Source: Austropuccinia psidii
Taxonomy: Eukaryota; Basidiomycota; Pucciniomycetes; Pucciniales; Sphaerophragmiaceae
DNA length: 64,000 nucleotides
Assembly: GCA_023105745.1 (NCBI GenBank)
Contig: JALGQZ010000017.1
Coordinates: forward strand, 2,080,001-2,144,000
Direction of reading: 5' to 3'
Position numbers and translations under genes: made by a program. Shown here one piece after another: positions 23,978-38,632 of this stretch. Every line of letters begins with the position of its first letter. Position 1 is the stretch's first letter. The notes below the pieces were generated by a model, which saw only the letters and a program-made list of their open reading frames with translations, made no database searches and was not told where the DNA came from.

Positions 23978-26900
23978 CCAATATAGAGTGAGTGGTAAAT
24001 TGGGGGGAAATTTATTTTTTTTTCAAAAACTTGAGTATTGAATTCATTTCTAAAAAAAATCATCAGTTGAATTTTTATATCATATGCAAAGCCATTTTTT
24101 ATTTTTTTGATAATGAGAAGTTTTTTGGCTTCTCTTTCAATTCTTTTCCTCAAAAAAGGTATAGAATATATGGGAGTATTTTTTGAATTCAATTTGAATA
24201 TTTTTCAAAAACCTACCCTCTACCAGTAGTTCCTTTTGCAAAAAAGAGATCGCTCAATTAGTTCTTTGAATTTGAAAGAGAATTAAGTTTCATTCTTGAA
24301 AAAAAATAATTTGAGAAAAACTTTAGTCAAAATATGGAAAATTTACTCATAAACATATATGTTCTGATCCAATTCCTACTCATTGAAGGAAATATCTTTG
24401 ATAGTTCACATTATTCAGGAACTATGAGATTTGATTAATTCAAATTCCAAATAATTTTTCCATTTTAATTCTTGAACTAATTTAAGATATTATGCTTCCT
24501 TTCCTCAGGTCTCAATAGAAATTGTAATTGTTTCCCTTGAAAATATTGGTCTGGTACCTTAACCTCGCGTTCAAATTAGAATATTATATAATGAAAAATC
24601 TTTTTTCGTTCCAGATTAGTCAGTCAAGCTTTTTTTCCATTTGATTTCCTCTTATACTATTCTCATTGTGAGTCTTATATAGCTTCATGACCTGTAATAA
24701 ATGGAATAATCTAGTGCTTGGATACTTGAAAGAAATTCATCTAACTTTCTTGAATGATTCCAATAAGGATGTGTGTGATGTTGAAAGGGAATAAATGGTT
24801 CTCTTTCTATTTCCACTGGGCTCATTAAAGTTGGAAACTACACATATGTTTCTCTTTTGAATATAAAGAAATGTATTCATCCACCAATGATTATTTATTC
24901 AAATGTTTATCTAAATTAAGTTTTGTTTTAATCTTGGACGTCAAATTTTTAAAATTTACTATTCAAAAGTGGAATTCTTAGGTAATAGCAGGCTCTCTCA
25001 GTTATTTTAAGAGTTATTCTGATGTATATTGAAAATTTAAGATTAAAAATTATTCAAAAAAATTCAATTGTAAAGATTCAAAAGGCAACGTTCCAACCAC
25101 TAACATCTGGTTGCATCCATATACCCATTAAAATTTCCAATTCATGTCAAAACCTAAGAGTAATAAGCTTCAATTGGGTTGATATTTGGCTTATTACCAA
25201 ATATAATTTACATCTCATTTTAGTAGGGACACATTGTTTCCAGATCTTTGACCAAGATTCTCATGTCTTGCCTCTCATCATCTTCATTTATTCCTGATCT
25301 GGTTATATTTTATATTATTTATCTCTAAAGAATTAATGAATATGTATGCCATTGGTCTTGAGGACTTCCTACAGTAAGGTTGAGTCTATTTTGAGAATTT
25401 GTATTCAAATTAATTGACTTTAACTGATTTTATCTTCTTTTATTCTGATTGCCTGCCAATTGAAGTCAAAGAACTCTTACTAAACAATTCATCAACGCAG
25501 ATTTTCTCTTGGGCCACTTCATTATACACAAATAATACTACTTTTTGAAGTTTCATGGGGTATTTTGAACATAATTTTTTTGTTTCTCAGGGTAATTCTT
25601 TTGGATATAACACCCTATGATTTTGGGGTATAATAAAAATACAGAATAATAATTATAAATTTGCTTATAAAAATGAATTTATAATAAGCTTTAATTGATA
25701 TTTGTTTCAAATAAACTGAATAAGTCAGCTTATTACTAATTCAAATGGATAAGAAGGGATTTGTGGCCTCAAACGCTATAGTGATTGAAAATGCTTTCAC
25801 TTACTTTTGGGGAAGCTAAAGGTAGAAATGTCAAATATAGCCGTTACAAATAATGATTATGATAATTTATTTAGAGTTTAAAGTGTTGAAATGATTTAAA
25901 ACTGGTTTTCAAATCTTTTATTTCTCCTTTTAAAGGTGCCAAACTTATTCATAGAAGTCAAACATTGTAAGATGGAAAGAAAAGATGGGGCAAGGAAAAT
26001 ATTCTTTTATAGCCTCAAAATTTCTTTCTCCAAAACTAACCAATTATCCCACTAATAATGGAGAGATATTAGGAACATAAAAGTCAATTATATGATAATT
26101 TAGCCCTTTTTTAAATAAAAGAGGCTCTTAATTATTATAAATAAGCCACTTCTATAGAAATACCGGATTATAAGTCCTTACAATATCTCAAAATGTGTGT
26201 GAACCCCCCTGAAATTATTCAGAACTTTTTATGTAGAGGTTTCTTTGAGTTAAAGGTAGTTTTGAATTTCAAAAAAGTTTTGCTTGACTTTATTGATATT
26301 AAAGAGACATAATCAATTGAGTCATGGGCCCTGTGAGTTATACCTAGGAACAAAGCAGTGAATTTTTTCATGAATTATATAATTCTACAGAAAGATTAAA
26401 GGATTTTGGGGGAGTCTTTCACCCTTTGAGCCATGATTCATTTTTAACCTCCAAATTTAATATTTAAGTGTTTTTTTTTCCACAAAAATTTATTGAAATA
26501 AGATTTAAAATATTTGATTCAATTGGAAATCTGCAGCACATAACTATTAATCTCAATTTCTCAGTAACTTCAAGTGCAAATATTTGTAAAAAGCACGCAT
26601 TTTGAAAGAATTCATGAACTTACTTCAATTCCTCATGCCTTGTATGCTACAGATTCTACCTCCCTTTTTGACACAAAACAAATAATTTTGAATTAAACCT
26701 GTGGCATAAATGAAAATTACATTTGATAATTTTAAGATTACCATACTGGAAATCCTCAGAATAAAGATAATCTTATTTGGAATGGTTGAGTTACGAACCT
26801 TTTACCCAAATATTGTATAAGGTAAAAAATATCAAGGGTTATACAATTTTGAAATGAAACTGCTATGTTTTTTTTATAATAAAAGATCAATAATTCTTTT

Positions 26901-29900
26901 TTTATTTTTTTTTCTCAAAATGAAATGTTGCAAAATCTTAACAAATCTTATTTTTGATTTAATTTTCTAAGAAAAATTTTAGTTTTTATTTTGTCCAAAT
27001 TTTCAATAGTTTTTTAAGTATTATAGGGGCTCAAGACTACCAAAGCCCACATTAATTGAATCAAATATTTTAAAAAAACTAACTTTCAAAAAAACCTAGG
27101 TTATCAATTGGAAAAGGTGGGGTTTTCAACTCAGTCATCTGGAATTTCATTGACACTAACCCTTTTCAAAAAAATCAAGGAGTTGATTTTTCTCTCAAAT
27201 TTGACTTAACCACAAGCAAAAGTCTTGAAAATAAGTTCTTTTTACCGTCTTTAAAAATTAATTTTCAGCTTCATTTAGAAGTCTGTGAGGTATGTATGAT
27301 ATCCCCATAAGTCCAAAAGTGATGTTTTATACATTTGATCTAGTCCTCAACTGGCCTTTCAAATTAATTTGAAACAAAAAATGATGAAGTTATATTATAA
27401 ATTAATGTTTTAACAACAAGGTTACCATCTTATTTCAAATTCTTATTTTAAAATAAAAATAACCTAGGTTTACCCCAAAGGGTGTTATACCTAAAAATGA
27501 GTATTTTGGTTCTTATTGGAAATATTGAAAATTCTCAATTAAACTCAATCACTTCCAAGATTTTTGATAAATTTTGGAAATTGTTAATCTTAACACTAAT
27601 TGAAAGCTAAATAATGTATATGTAAGCTTACAAAAAAGTGTTAAAATTAGGGTGTTTGGTTTATTCACATAATTGATCAAGTAGCTTCCATGCAGTACTC
27701 AACTCTTTTTTAGATTAAATTTAAGTATATTTAAAACCAAGGCATAGCCTTAACAAATAAATTTTCAAAATCCATTGAAAAAGGGGGTAAAGGGTAAAAT
27801 GGAAGAGCTTTCCAGGGTACTCAGTGTTTGGGATGTTCAAGATCCCAATAAAGGTTTTCCTCCTGTATTGTAGTATTTCAAATGTTATTCAAGCTTTCAG
27901 GTTCAAATTTGATTTAAAATTAGATTTTAAACTAGTTTCTTTCATTTATACAGGAATGAAAATCTGTAAAAGGTTTAATCCCATGTTATAAGCTTGTAAT
28001 CAAGGTTTTAGGAACTATCAAAACTAAATAAAGAATAAAAGATATTAAATCACGAGCTAAACTTATTAATACCTTATCAAAATCTAAGATGAAGGGTATA
28101 TTACTATTTTCAAATGCAAAAAAGAATTAAAATTCAAAAATTGATAGAAACTACGTTTCTGAATGGATGTAATTGGAATTTTAACCCAGCTTACAAGCTT
28201 ACTGTATTTTTTCATGAAATAATAGTTAATCCTCTTTCATCAGAAATGATTTTCGATATTTTGCGTTGAAAATTTCTTCTTTGATTATTTTTGAATAAAG
28301 TTTTAAGTATTTCAAAAATTAATTGAAAATCCAAGTTGAATTATTTTGGCTTGAAATTTTATTCTCAAAAGATATACAAAATGAACTCTATAATGTACAT
28401 ATTATTCTTAAATCAAAATTCAAACTAAATATACCAATGAAGCTCAAAGTTATTGAGATTTAAGTAAAAAACTTGTGACTTAAATTTTGATTTAAAATTG
28501 AGGGTTTTTAATTTAAACTCAACTTTCAATGACGCATTTTTCACTTTTGATGATTAAAAGAATTTGAAGCATATCTATGATCACAGATAAGCTGTTTGAA
28601 GCCATAAAAGGAGCCATTTCCTGGCTGTCTTTTTTGAGATAAATTAGTAGAAAATAGCTCTAATTATATTTTTTTATTGAATAAAATCCTATATTATTGT
28701 AGATAATTATTTTGGGTTCTGTTATTTAGAATCTGCATGAATAAATATTTGAGATTTCAGAGCTTTATTATATTTTCAAAATACTCAATAATTTCTTTTA
28801 TATTGTAAGATCCACAAATCATCAATTCTTAATTTGGAAAATTCTTGACTAATTTTTATTATTGAATACTTATTAAAACCTTTTGGAATTTTTTTATTAA
28901 ACAGTTACCCGTAGCTGAGTTTTTAATCAATATTATATTTTTGAGTGTTTCATTTTTTTATAGAATTATTTGTATAATTAATTATTAAACACCTGTGTAT
29001 AGCACATTTATTCATTAATAGTATCTTTATTACTTATAACTTGGTTTCAATTTATTTGAACCAAATTAAACTGTATCCAGTGGATCTTTTCTATTCTTAT
29101 TTATATAATTTTCAGTGAATAATAGTCATACTTTTTCTGGATAACTTCTGATTAATATTGAAGTTTTTAATTTTAATAATAATTATAGTTATATTTGTGG
29201 CTATAATATTGAGTTATATTATATTTCAATTTGAGGAAAGTCATATAGCTCTTCATAATAAGTATTATTATGTATATTTCATATTTTATAATTTGAAAAA
29301 AAGAGAATACATTCATTTAAATTAAAATCCTACCTTCAATACTCCCTTGTGATGTTAATATATTTTTTGCTTATAAATTATTTACCTCTATTAATCAGAC
29401 CACATCTTTATTTCTCAGCTGCCTTATCTTCAGATCATTACAGGAAAGTTTTTAGTAGACTTTTTTAGACTTTAAATTTTTTCTCAGCTTTATCAAGTTC
29501 AATTTTAATTCCATCCATATACCTCAACTTTATTTTCCAATGGCATGACTATTCCAAAACCAAATGAATACCATCTTTAATATAATTTTCTGAGTAGTTA
29601 GCCATAAGAAAACATCTGTTTTTAAGTCATATTCAAACTATCAAAAGACTTCATTTATAATCTCAAGTGATTATCTTTATAGCACTTGAGTTAAAAATGA
29701 TGTTTTGCTGATTAATTGTCACTGAAGATTTATTTATTGATAATTTCTAGGATAATGTCTATGGCACATTTTTAAGTATTCAAAAAATAGGATATTTGGA
29801 AGAAAATCTTGTTAATTAGTTGGATTCAAAATCTCAAAAACAAAAAGATTATTAATATACTAGTATTAAAAGCTCATGGCTCTTCACAATTTTTTTTTGA

Positions 29901-30779
29901 AAAAATTACACAAAACATATCATTGAGAATTTCAAGAATAAAATAGTATTTCTTTTTGTATTTTAAACTTCCATTAATATTCAGTCTGATTGAGAATAAA
30001 TATGTCAGGCTTGAGGTATTCTTTGAATACCCAAATAGGCCACATATAGATTTGAAATAACTCTTTAATTGTGAAAAACCCATAAATGATGTACATACTT
30101 GAAATTCATCAGTTTGTTAAAAAAAAGTGGATTACTTTTTTTGAGTAATTAATCCCATAAATTTAGGACCAGATTTAGATTCTGCACAAAAATTAACCTA
30201 GAGAATCTCCATGGGGTGGTAATATGGAAGATACTATAGCACCTCTTCATCAATATCACATGAAACAACTGTAAAAATGTTTTTTCTTGTATTTTCATGC
30301 CAAAATAATGGTATTTTTGGAAATCACATGCTACATATAAGCCAATAATAGTTTTGTGCATATTTATCAAACTTATTATTACTATATTTTTACACACTGT
30401 TTTGGCACACCAGTAGTGGGTATCAGCCTTTAAGCCTGAATTAGTATTTTTGACGTCAAAATAGCTTAGATGGACAAAAGACATCAAAGAGAGCCAGGCT
30501 ACCCAGCTTCTGAGGCCTTTGAGGTGTGATAATCTCATAAAATTGGACCCATGGATTATCTATTTCAAATTGGTCTATGAAACCTTTTTTAAACTTTGTT
30601 ACCAATCCAATACCCCATTAAATCCTGCAACAATACCAAATAAGATGCTATTTTGATGTGACAAGGAGGTAATGAGAAACTCTGACTAATGTAATATTGT
30701 TAATTTTGAATTATTTTCCAAGGATAAACACAAAATTAGTAATTAGAGTCCTTTTGGGACTAGTATAAATAAAATTACC
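23978..30779. other. AT-rich intergenic sequence
   Basis: Nearly 7 kb with no supportable gene. Frames at 25022-25297, 29874-30083 and 30149-30538 are short and compositionally biased. A ~45-bp stretch near 30487-30530 (GAGAGCCAGGCTACCCAG, then TGAGGCCTTTGAGG) also occurs inverted at 10612-10656, indicating an old dispersed repeat. No tRNA or rRNA was recognised. Confidence 0.5.
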
Positions 30780-33060
30780 TGCTAGAAACCAGCTGTCTCT
30801 ATGATATTTGCCTAAACAAGGTAGAAATTGAGGTAAAAATTCTAAAAATAATTGAAAACACGGTTCTTGATGAATCCTTCTGAGGCTTCCAGGACCAATT
30901 CAGAAAGGAATAATCCACACTAAAATCAAAAAGAATTACTACTTCATAATTGAAATCAAAGGCTTTACTTACAGTCAATTTTTCATTATTGCACATGAAA
31001 CACTAAAACTTCAAAAATTAACATAAAATACAAACATTCATGATATCTCCAATACAGCTTAGAGCTTTGAGAAAACAATGTTTATCTTAGAATCAAAGAA
31101 TATTTACAGTTTTAACTCCTATATTTTTTAACCATAAATGTGTTGTTAGCCACTTAAAAGGACTTAATTACGTAATTTTGATAATCTTACCTGACTAGAA
31201 GTGATGTAATCAAGGAAAAGATTAGGGAAACTGGTTTTTAAGTTTTCTCCATTGCATTCCTCTTTGATATTTCTTATACTTAGTAGAAGCCTAATCATTT
31301 TCTCTACAGACATCATCTTAGCATTCAGTTGGATCATTCATACCATCAGTAAGTATTAGTTAAAATAATTCTTAAAGATTTTAGATATTTCCAAATAAAT
31401 GAGAGAGACTTTAAAGAAATCAATATTACTATTTCCAATATTCTTTTTACTGTGAATTCTTTCATTAACTTGTTAAATAAACTTTGTTCCTTTTAATCCA
31501 CAAATAAGCCATCAAATCACTGTGCCAGATCTTCTCAAGGTTTTTTTGGAGTAAGAGTGAATGATTTATTAAATTAGTAAAATTTTCCCTCTATTCTTTG
31601 TAGTTTTCTCCAAGAATTTACACAAAATATTTGTGAAAAAAGTTAATTATTGATTAAAATAAGTTTTATTATTAAATTTAGTTGTAATTGATTGTAGTAG
31701 AAAATTAATCCTTACTGTCACAATCACTAGTACTCTATAACATGTAAAAGAAATAATAAATCAATCAAGTAATTATTTTTGGTTATAATAAATCTATTTA
31801 TCATATTTCATGACAAAATTCATAGTACTCTTGATTAATAGTAATATCATCAATATTATCATCAATGAATCTTAAAAATAAGCCAAAAAAGAGTAATCAA
31901 AACCATTGTGTACTAGTATTCATGAAACTACCTCATGGAAACCATCCGCCCCTATAATACTCAATTTTACCACATAGATAATGAGATAAAGTTTCAGAAA
32001 CTTGTTTAATGTACAATTCTCAATTAACTCCTCTAAAACCTTTAAGACCAACTGAAAAAGTGATAGTACACACTCAAGCACAAAATAATTATTCTTTAAC
32101 ACTTCTAATCAAAGATCTTGCTTACCATCCACTTTTTACTCATTTCATGAAAAATACTAAGTCCTCACAAATTCACCAAAAATAAAACCGGTGATGAAAT
32201 TTCAAATGAAATTGATAAATTTGGGAAATCAATTTTTCTTTTGAAATACAAGAAATTTTACTGAGCTAAATTTATTATCTATTAACAATGAATGGGTTGG
32301 TAACCATGTAAATCCACTTAATTGGGTAATTATGATAATTTTACATGAAAAAAATCGATTTAATAATTAATCCAAATAAGGTATCTGGTTCTTCATTTCT
32401 CTTCACGAAACTCCTATGATAGATGTTTGAGACTTGACAGAAGTCTTATTTTTGCTTTTTTCCCAGAATTAATTGTTATCATTCAGTTACCACATCAGCT
32501 CTTTGATACCTTCAGTACGTATTAGGTATTAATTATTCTTAATTACTTTTATCTTCCCAAATCAACTAGCAAGAAATTGGATCCCATAATATTACTATTC
32601 CCAATAGCTTTGTAGCTATGATTGTTTTATTATTGCTTTAAGTCAAATTTTGATTCCTCAAATTCACAAATAATCCATCAAATTAGCCCTTACAAATATT
32701 TTCAAGGTCTCTTTGGAAGAATAGTGGGTTATTTACTAAATTCTGAAATAATTTATCTGAATTTCTAGTTTTCTTCAAGAATATATAATAATTAATCTTG
32801 CAAAATATAATTATTCATTAAAATCACTTTATATTATTTTGATAAGAAGTTTTATTCTTGAATATTCTTATAATTGATGCTAGTAAAAAATTACTGCTTA
32901 CTGCTCTAATAAGTGGTAGTGTTTAAGGATTAAAAGAAATAATTTCCCAATTGATGATATAATTGTGGTTATAATAACTTTATTAATTATATTTCATAAG
33001 AGAATTCATAGTACTCCTGATTAATAGGAATATTTTCAAGAGTTTGATAGAGAAATCTTG
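30780..33060. repeat. Diverged tandem duplication, ~1.15-kb unit
   Basis: Two consecutive copies, about 30780-31915 and 31920-33060, align along their length at an offset of about 1160 bases. Anchors are CCATCAAATCACTG..TTCTCAAGG at 31508 with CCATCAAATTAGCC..TTTCAAGG at 32673, and TTCATAGTACTCTTGATTAATAG near 31820 with TTCATAGTACTCCTGATTAATAG near 33005. Divergence is high (roughly a quarter to a third of positions by eye). Neither copy keeps a long reading frame, so this is probably a decayed element or duplicated intergenic DNA. Confidence 0.65.
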
Positions 33061-35548
33061 CAAAATATTAAATTTGAATCAAAATAGACCTAGCGCTTTC
33101 TTCACTAACAATATATAAAATCTCAATTAAAAACTTCAATGAGTATTCAATATATACATGATCAATCTTCTATGAATGAGCTGTAAGGTGGATCAATTCT
33201 ATTGTTGAGAAAAAATGACAATTTTGCGCAGTAAAATGTGGAATCTGGTGCAAAATAAACATAGGTTTTTTGTATGTGGAATTCTATAAGTAATGACATG
33301 TAGGAGTTTTACAACTCCACAGAATTCAATTTGTGCATTTACTAAAATAAAATTTGAATTTTTAATGTGGGATTAAATAGGCTTGAGGAACACTTGTCAT
33401 TTTCTTCATTTTGAATTCGGTTTTGTTTTGAATAATTAATAAATCTCTCCTCATTTTCATTCTTTCCTTAAGTAATTTAGGAATCAAAAGATACCCCTAA
33501 GGCTTCCAGTCCCAAACCAGTTTTTGGAAGGCTTAATTAAAGAAATGTGGTTATTTAATTTTCATTTTCACCTCTAACAAAAAGCTTAGGAACTAATTCT
33601 TTCAGGAGCTTAAGGAGAAGAATTTTTCATTTGCTAATCTTTTCTATTAGAAATTACTTGAACTTCGTTGAAGAATGCTCACTACCAATATCATTGACAC
33701 ACAGAAACATATTTTCCATATTCTCTTCTGGCATCCATTAAGAATTCCTGAAAGAAGTAGGGAAATTTACTCTTTCTTTTTATAGTGTAAACACATGAAT
33801 ATCTTGTGAAATAATAAATGAACCTAAGTTAATCTCCTTCACCACAAACTAATTATGGTGAAATATCATGTGAAATGTCATATTTGATAGTATGAGCTAC
33901 ATAAGGATCATAGTCCAATTTGTTTGAAACGTTAAGACAATGTAATTTTCCTTTTTAAAATTCTTTACATAAAGGTGTCCCACACATATGCTAAGGTACA
34001 TAGTTTTAATCACTTGAAGATTTTGTGAGTTATTTTTTCACTAAGCTTAGATTGGGGGACACTTGAAGAAGTGAATTCCTTAGCATGTGTGCTGAAGGTC
34101 TTTTTTAGATGGACTATATTAATGAGTATTTTGTCTTTTAGATATGGAAGCTATTTCTTACAAATATCAAAAGAAGCTTTAGATTTGAAGAGCCCAAGTA
34201 CTCTATTTAAAATGATATCAAAACTAATAAAAGGGGTCTGAAAATTAAGGAAATTAAAATACAAGATGCAACATTACTTACTTTTGAAAAGAAATTGAAA
34301 ATCGGGAGCCACTTATTTACATTGTAGATACACCAGTTTTTTAAATTTTTGAAACTGTAGAGTTATATGTTCAAAATTTCTTTCTATCAGCTATCATGTA
34401 GTGAGATGCTACAGTGCTGAGATATATTCTGCCTAGAATTGAAGATAGAGAGCTTTCTCAAATTGAAATTCCTTCCTAAGCATAATTCATATTGCTTTTC
34501 TTCTTCTTAATTAAAACTTGGATTTTGCTTTTTTGCTGAATTGGTTTTTCCATTTCTTTTTTTAAATTTAGCTAGTGGTGCAAGCTTAGTAGGAGCTTCC
34601 CTATTATAACTTATCATCTCTTTTATAAGGCTTCTCTGTGCAAAATTCTAAGTGCAGAAGTTTGTTTCATATTTCATAGAAATAGTGGTGTCAAATCACA
34701 AATGTTGTGATTTTTTCTAACAGGCATATTGCATTATAATATACTTCAGCTATCACAACTACTAGAGCCACTGCGTATCCATTGACAGCGGTTATTTCTA
34801 TTTCTTTCAAAAATTAAAGTTCATTAATTTTAATTTCTATCAAAAAGGATAATGAACCATTCACTTTGTTTTATGAGAACATTCCACAATACCTTTTGGT
34901 ATTTTTGGGATTTTGAAATCCTCTTTCAAGACAAATTTGTAGCTCTTTTTGCGAAAAAAATAAATATTTTAATAAAAAAAATGATTCAACTTTCATGATT
35001 GGGGTATGAAAATTCAAATAGTTTTTTAAAACCTGTTTTATTATATTCAGAGCTTTAGTTTATATATCTCTTTATTCACCTCCTCCCCTTTTTCCAAGAT
35101 CCCTGCTTTTTTTTGTTTGGATTTTCACATATCTCACATTTTATTTCTTTGGATATGATCTTTCTTGGTCTCCCCTCTTCCTGAATAGAAAAATGTGTGA
35201 TATTGAATTAAATAAAATAGAAAAAACATGGCATAACAATTATCAGAAGAATCTATCTTTATAATTAGGGAGTATCTGTCTCGAGAAATGGCTTCAACAC
35301 ACAAGCATCATTTGTCATTTTTTAAAGCATATTTTGATTAAGTCCAAACTTTTATTGGAAATTTCTTCTAAACTAAAGAGGAAAAAAATATCAGTTTTAA
35401 AATACTTAAATAACTGTTTTTGAATACTTAAAACCATAAATTTGGGCCAAAAGGACATTTCAAAAAGGTTTCATTTGAAATTTGGCACCCTTAATTCTTC
35501 TTTAGACTGGTAATTTCCACCAAATGGTTTTGTGAACCACAATTTCAT
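33061..35548. other. AT-rich intergenic sequence
   Basis: No gene, RNA or clear repeat recognised. Confidence 0.5.
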
Positions 35549-35903
35549 TGTAAACCTGTGACTAAAAAGCAGAGCACAAGCATGAAAGAAGAAATACCAT
35601 AAACCAATGTTAGAGTAAAATATGTCCAAAAAAGATCAAAATGTGTCGAAGTAAAGAGGAAACTCACTTATTTCCAAATATAAAACTCCCACAATAATGA
35701 GACAAAGAAAAACAAAATTATTCTGGCTCAAGGCAGTTTCTGAGCATAAACCTTAATTTTCACCTCTAATCTAGGATCAAGAGAAAGAGGCTGAAAAACA
35801 TCAAATTTGTGATCCGCTTTAATCCCCCAGTCAGGGATAACTAATAGTACTATCCTAGTTGAGCTATAGTCAAAACTACAGGAGTTATGGCCAAATGAAA
35901 CCC
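35549..35903 (+). repeat. 5' LTR of gypsy copy 2, left part
   Basis: It begins TGTAAACCTGTGACTAAAAAG, a degraded form of TGTCAGCCTGTGACTC, and follows the family LTR as far as GAGTTATGGCCAAATGAAACCC, where the foreign LTR starts. Confidence 0.85.
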
Positions 35904-37592
35904 TGTCACAAACATGAGTTTTGACCCTCCTCCTTGATGGTTGCGGCAATCCGACCTGGAGCCAAGTTGGGGCCAATTGGTCATTTCATATCATTTATGG
36001 CCAATTGGCCCCCTTGGGTGTTCTATGGCTCTTATGCCATAACCCATTCCAAGGGCCATTCATGGCCTCAATCATCTTTTATGGCTTCCTTGGCCAATTT
36101 CCACCTCACCAACCCCCAGGCCTTCATCTTTGATTTTGGGCCTGGGGGGTCCTTTTGTCTTCTAGGGGTCTCCAGGCCCCCTAGCCATTATCCTTGGTTT
36201 TGGGCCACCCCCTTTCATTGGGGGGGTTTTGGCCTAAATGGCCTTTTTGGGCCATTTAGGCCCCCTACGGCTCCTACGGTCTGTAAGCCGTGGTCTGCAG
36301 GCCAATGAGGCCCCTTTTGGCCTAATCAAATGAGGCCAAAGGGGGCAGCCACCTAGCTCCCAAGGCCAGGTGGGTACCAAAACACATTTGGACCCACCTG
36401 AGCCAAAATTGGCCACCATCTCCTTTGGACCCAAAATTGGCCAAAGACCTTCTGGACACCAATTTGGCAATAAATCCTGTAGGACCCATTTTTGGCCATG
36501 GACCACCATGGACCAATATCTCAGCCATGGCCTCTGGCAACCATCAGAGGCCCCCAGATCAGCTCAGTCAGCCTTCGGCTCAACTTATGGGGAATTCTTT
36601 CCATTCCTTCATACCATCCGTACTCAAGGTTGCATGTGTGGTGCATATATGGTATTATATACCATTATGCACCATTTTTGCTCAGCAATCCAATGTTGAC
36701 GTTCTCAGGACCCATTTACACCTTTCTATATCAAGGTCTCAAAATCCAACGCCCATTTTGAAGGAGGATTATTCAGCTCATCAGTCTGACAAGTTATGGT
36801 GGCAATCAGAAGACTCTTCAAGGATCCCAACCACCTGTATCTGCAGGAGTTGGGTTGGTACATTATTCAAGATTATTCAAAGGGAAATTCTCAAGAGGTA
36901 TTACATCAATTAAATCAGTTGTCAAGGCATCAAGTATTTCAATACTCCTTGGACAACTCAATTCATCCGCACAGGACTCATTCAATCAACCTGTATGGCC
37001 TAGGCCCAAATGGGCCATTTCATATTCCACTGTGTGAATTCCATCACACAGTTCAAATTTCAAGATGGCCAGAACTGTATTTCCTGATTTGGACAATACA
37101 GTCATTGATTCACCTTCCAGGATCAATCCTTCAAGTTTTCACATATACTGGCCACCTTTCATCACCTGGGGACTTTTTCCCCAGTTAATTAATATATTGG
37201 ATTTATTTTTATCCTTATTTTCCTTTACATTATTAAAGTTAATACTGATAATCTTAAGTTACTCATGAGCACCTTTTATTCTTTCTTTCCTTGCCTGTCA
37301 GTGGATATTGGTGGTCATATCCTTGACTAATTCTATTGTTCTTTCTGGCAGGCTGAAACAGTGAATTGAGGATTCACTTGGTTGGCTTCTTGGTCTTTGG
37401 CTTTTCTTTTATCTTTGGCCTTTGACTTCCTTCTCATTATTCTTTGTTATCTTTTGGCATATTGGCCCTCTCTCTTATTCCTGCTCAAGAAATATATTCC
37501 GTAGTATTTCTTATCATCTTTTGGAGCCCTCCAAGTGAGTTCTTGATTCCTGAGTGCCAGGCCCTCTTGCTTCCATAAGAGCCCCTGTGACA
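35904..37592 (+). mobile_element. Solo LTR of a second retrotransposon family (TGTCAC..GTGACA)
   Basis: This ~1.69-kb insertion has ends TGTCACAAACATG and CCCCTGTGACA. Its interior is notably C/G-rich for this window (GGCC-rich, 35930-36560). It splits the gypsy LTR; flanking five bases are AACCC (left) and AAGCC (right), a duplication with one mutation. The same family occurs at 41414-42928, sharing for example the block TTTTTCCCCAGTTAATTAATATAT. Long frames inside (such as 36425-36913) are Pro/Ser/His-rich and overlap in several phases. They are not treated as genes. Confidence 0.82.
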
Positions 37593-38632
37593 AAGCCAAA
37601 TAAGGGTGAATAGAATATCCACCTCCCAACTAGCTTCTGCAGCTTTAGTGTGAGATAATGAAAATGGGATCATTTTGGAAAGAGAACAATAAGCAATATC
37701 TGATAGTGCCACTCATCTACTCATAACTCATCTTTAACAAAGGTTGTGGAGAAAACAAGTTCCATACAGGATTTGAGAAAAATCCATGTTTGAATAATGG
37801 AAATTAGACATAGTATAGCTTTTCCATATTTAATGTTACCTATAAGAAGGGAGGTAATATTGTGTAGAACCACTCTAAGGCCACATAAATATACAATTCT
37901 GAGCTCAATAGCTTGAAAACTGACAAAAGTATGGAATTTTTAAGGTTAAAGTCCCACAGATTGGGAAATACACCTTTGCTATGGGGTACTTTCCCATATC
38001 CGTAAATGAGGTTTCATTCCAAAAAGGAGCTTTTTTATTCTTTAACACCTAATAGTTTGGTCAGTACAGGGTCCCCTTACAGGTTCTGTACAGCATTCCA
38101 CACATCATACACATCAGGCTTGTGTGAGCCCCAAATGAAAATCTTCACCCTGTATTGGTAAAAACAGCCCAGATGTGGTTTGAAAACCACACCTGAGACA
38201 AATAAGGGATATACAGGAGTGATAAGAACCACAAGCCAGTTTTTGGAAGTGAAAAATATTCACTCTGCCTAGATGAACACATCTAGAGGACCTTTTCACC
38301 CATTTTCAGGATAAAAACGGACCTTTCTCTTCCCAAAAGAGGAATCCCCATTTTTCTCTTAAATTCCTACATAGTACAACTTTCAAACACAGTTATACTA
38401 TTTGTAAATAACCGGATATAATTATAAATTTAACTATTTTATGCTTTATCATTATAACTCAATTGGTAAAGCTGCATCAAAGGCTTTCAATAATGCTTAC
38501 CACCACTATTTATTTATAGTAAAGCCCTTATTATCCATCTTCAAGCCAATTTCAAACCTATTATCAATTTAAAATTAATATTTAAGGCTTTATATACTAT
38601 TATTATCACCTTATCATAGAGACAGCCTGACA
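37593..38632 (+). repeat. 5' LTR of gypsy copy 2, right part
   Basis: It resumes at AAGCCAAATAAGGGTG where the left part stopped and ends ACAGCCTGACA at 38632. Together the two parts give about 1395 bp, close to the 1440 bp of the intact LTR. Confidence 0.85.

Noticed and set aside
30149..30538. 129-codon minus-strand gene
   Set aside because: No recognisable domain, no introns or promoter signals, and it overlaps a dispersed repeat fragment.
35934..37188. Open frames of 90-162 codons in the GGCC-rich part of the second-family LTR
   Set aside because: Several phases and both strands are open at once because of base composition. The segment has LTR ends and a near-matching target duplication.
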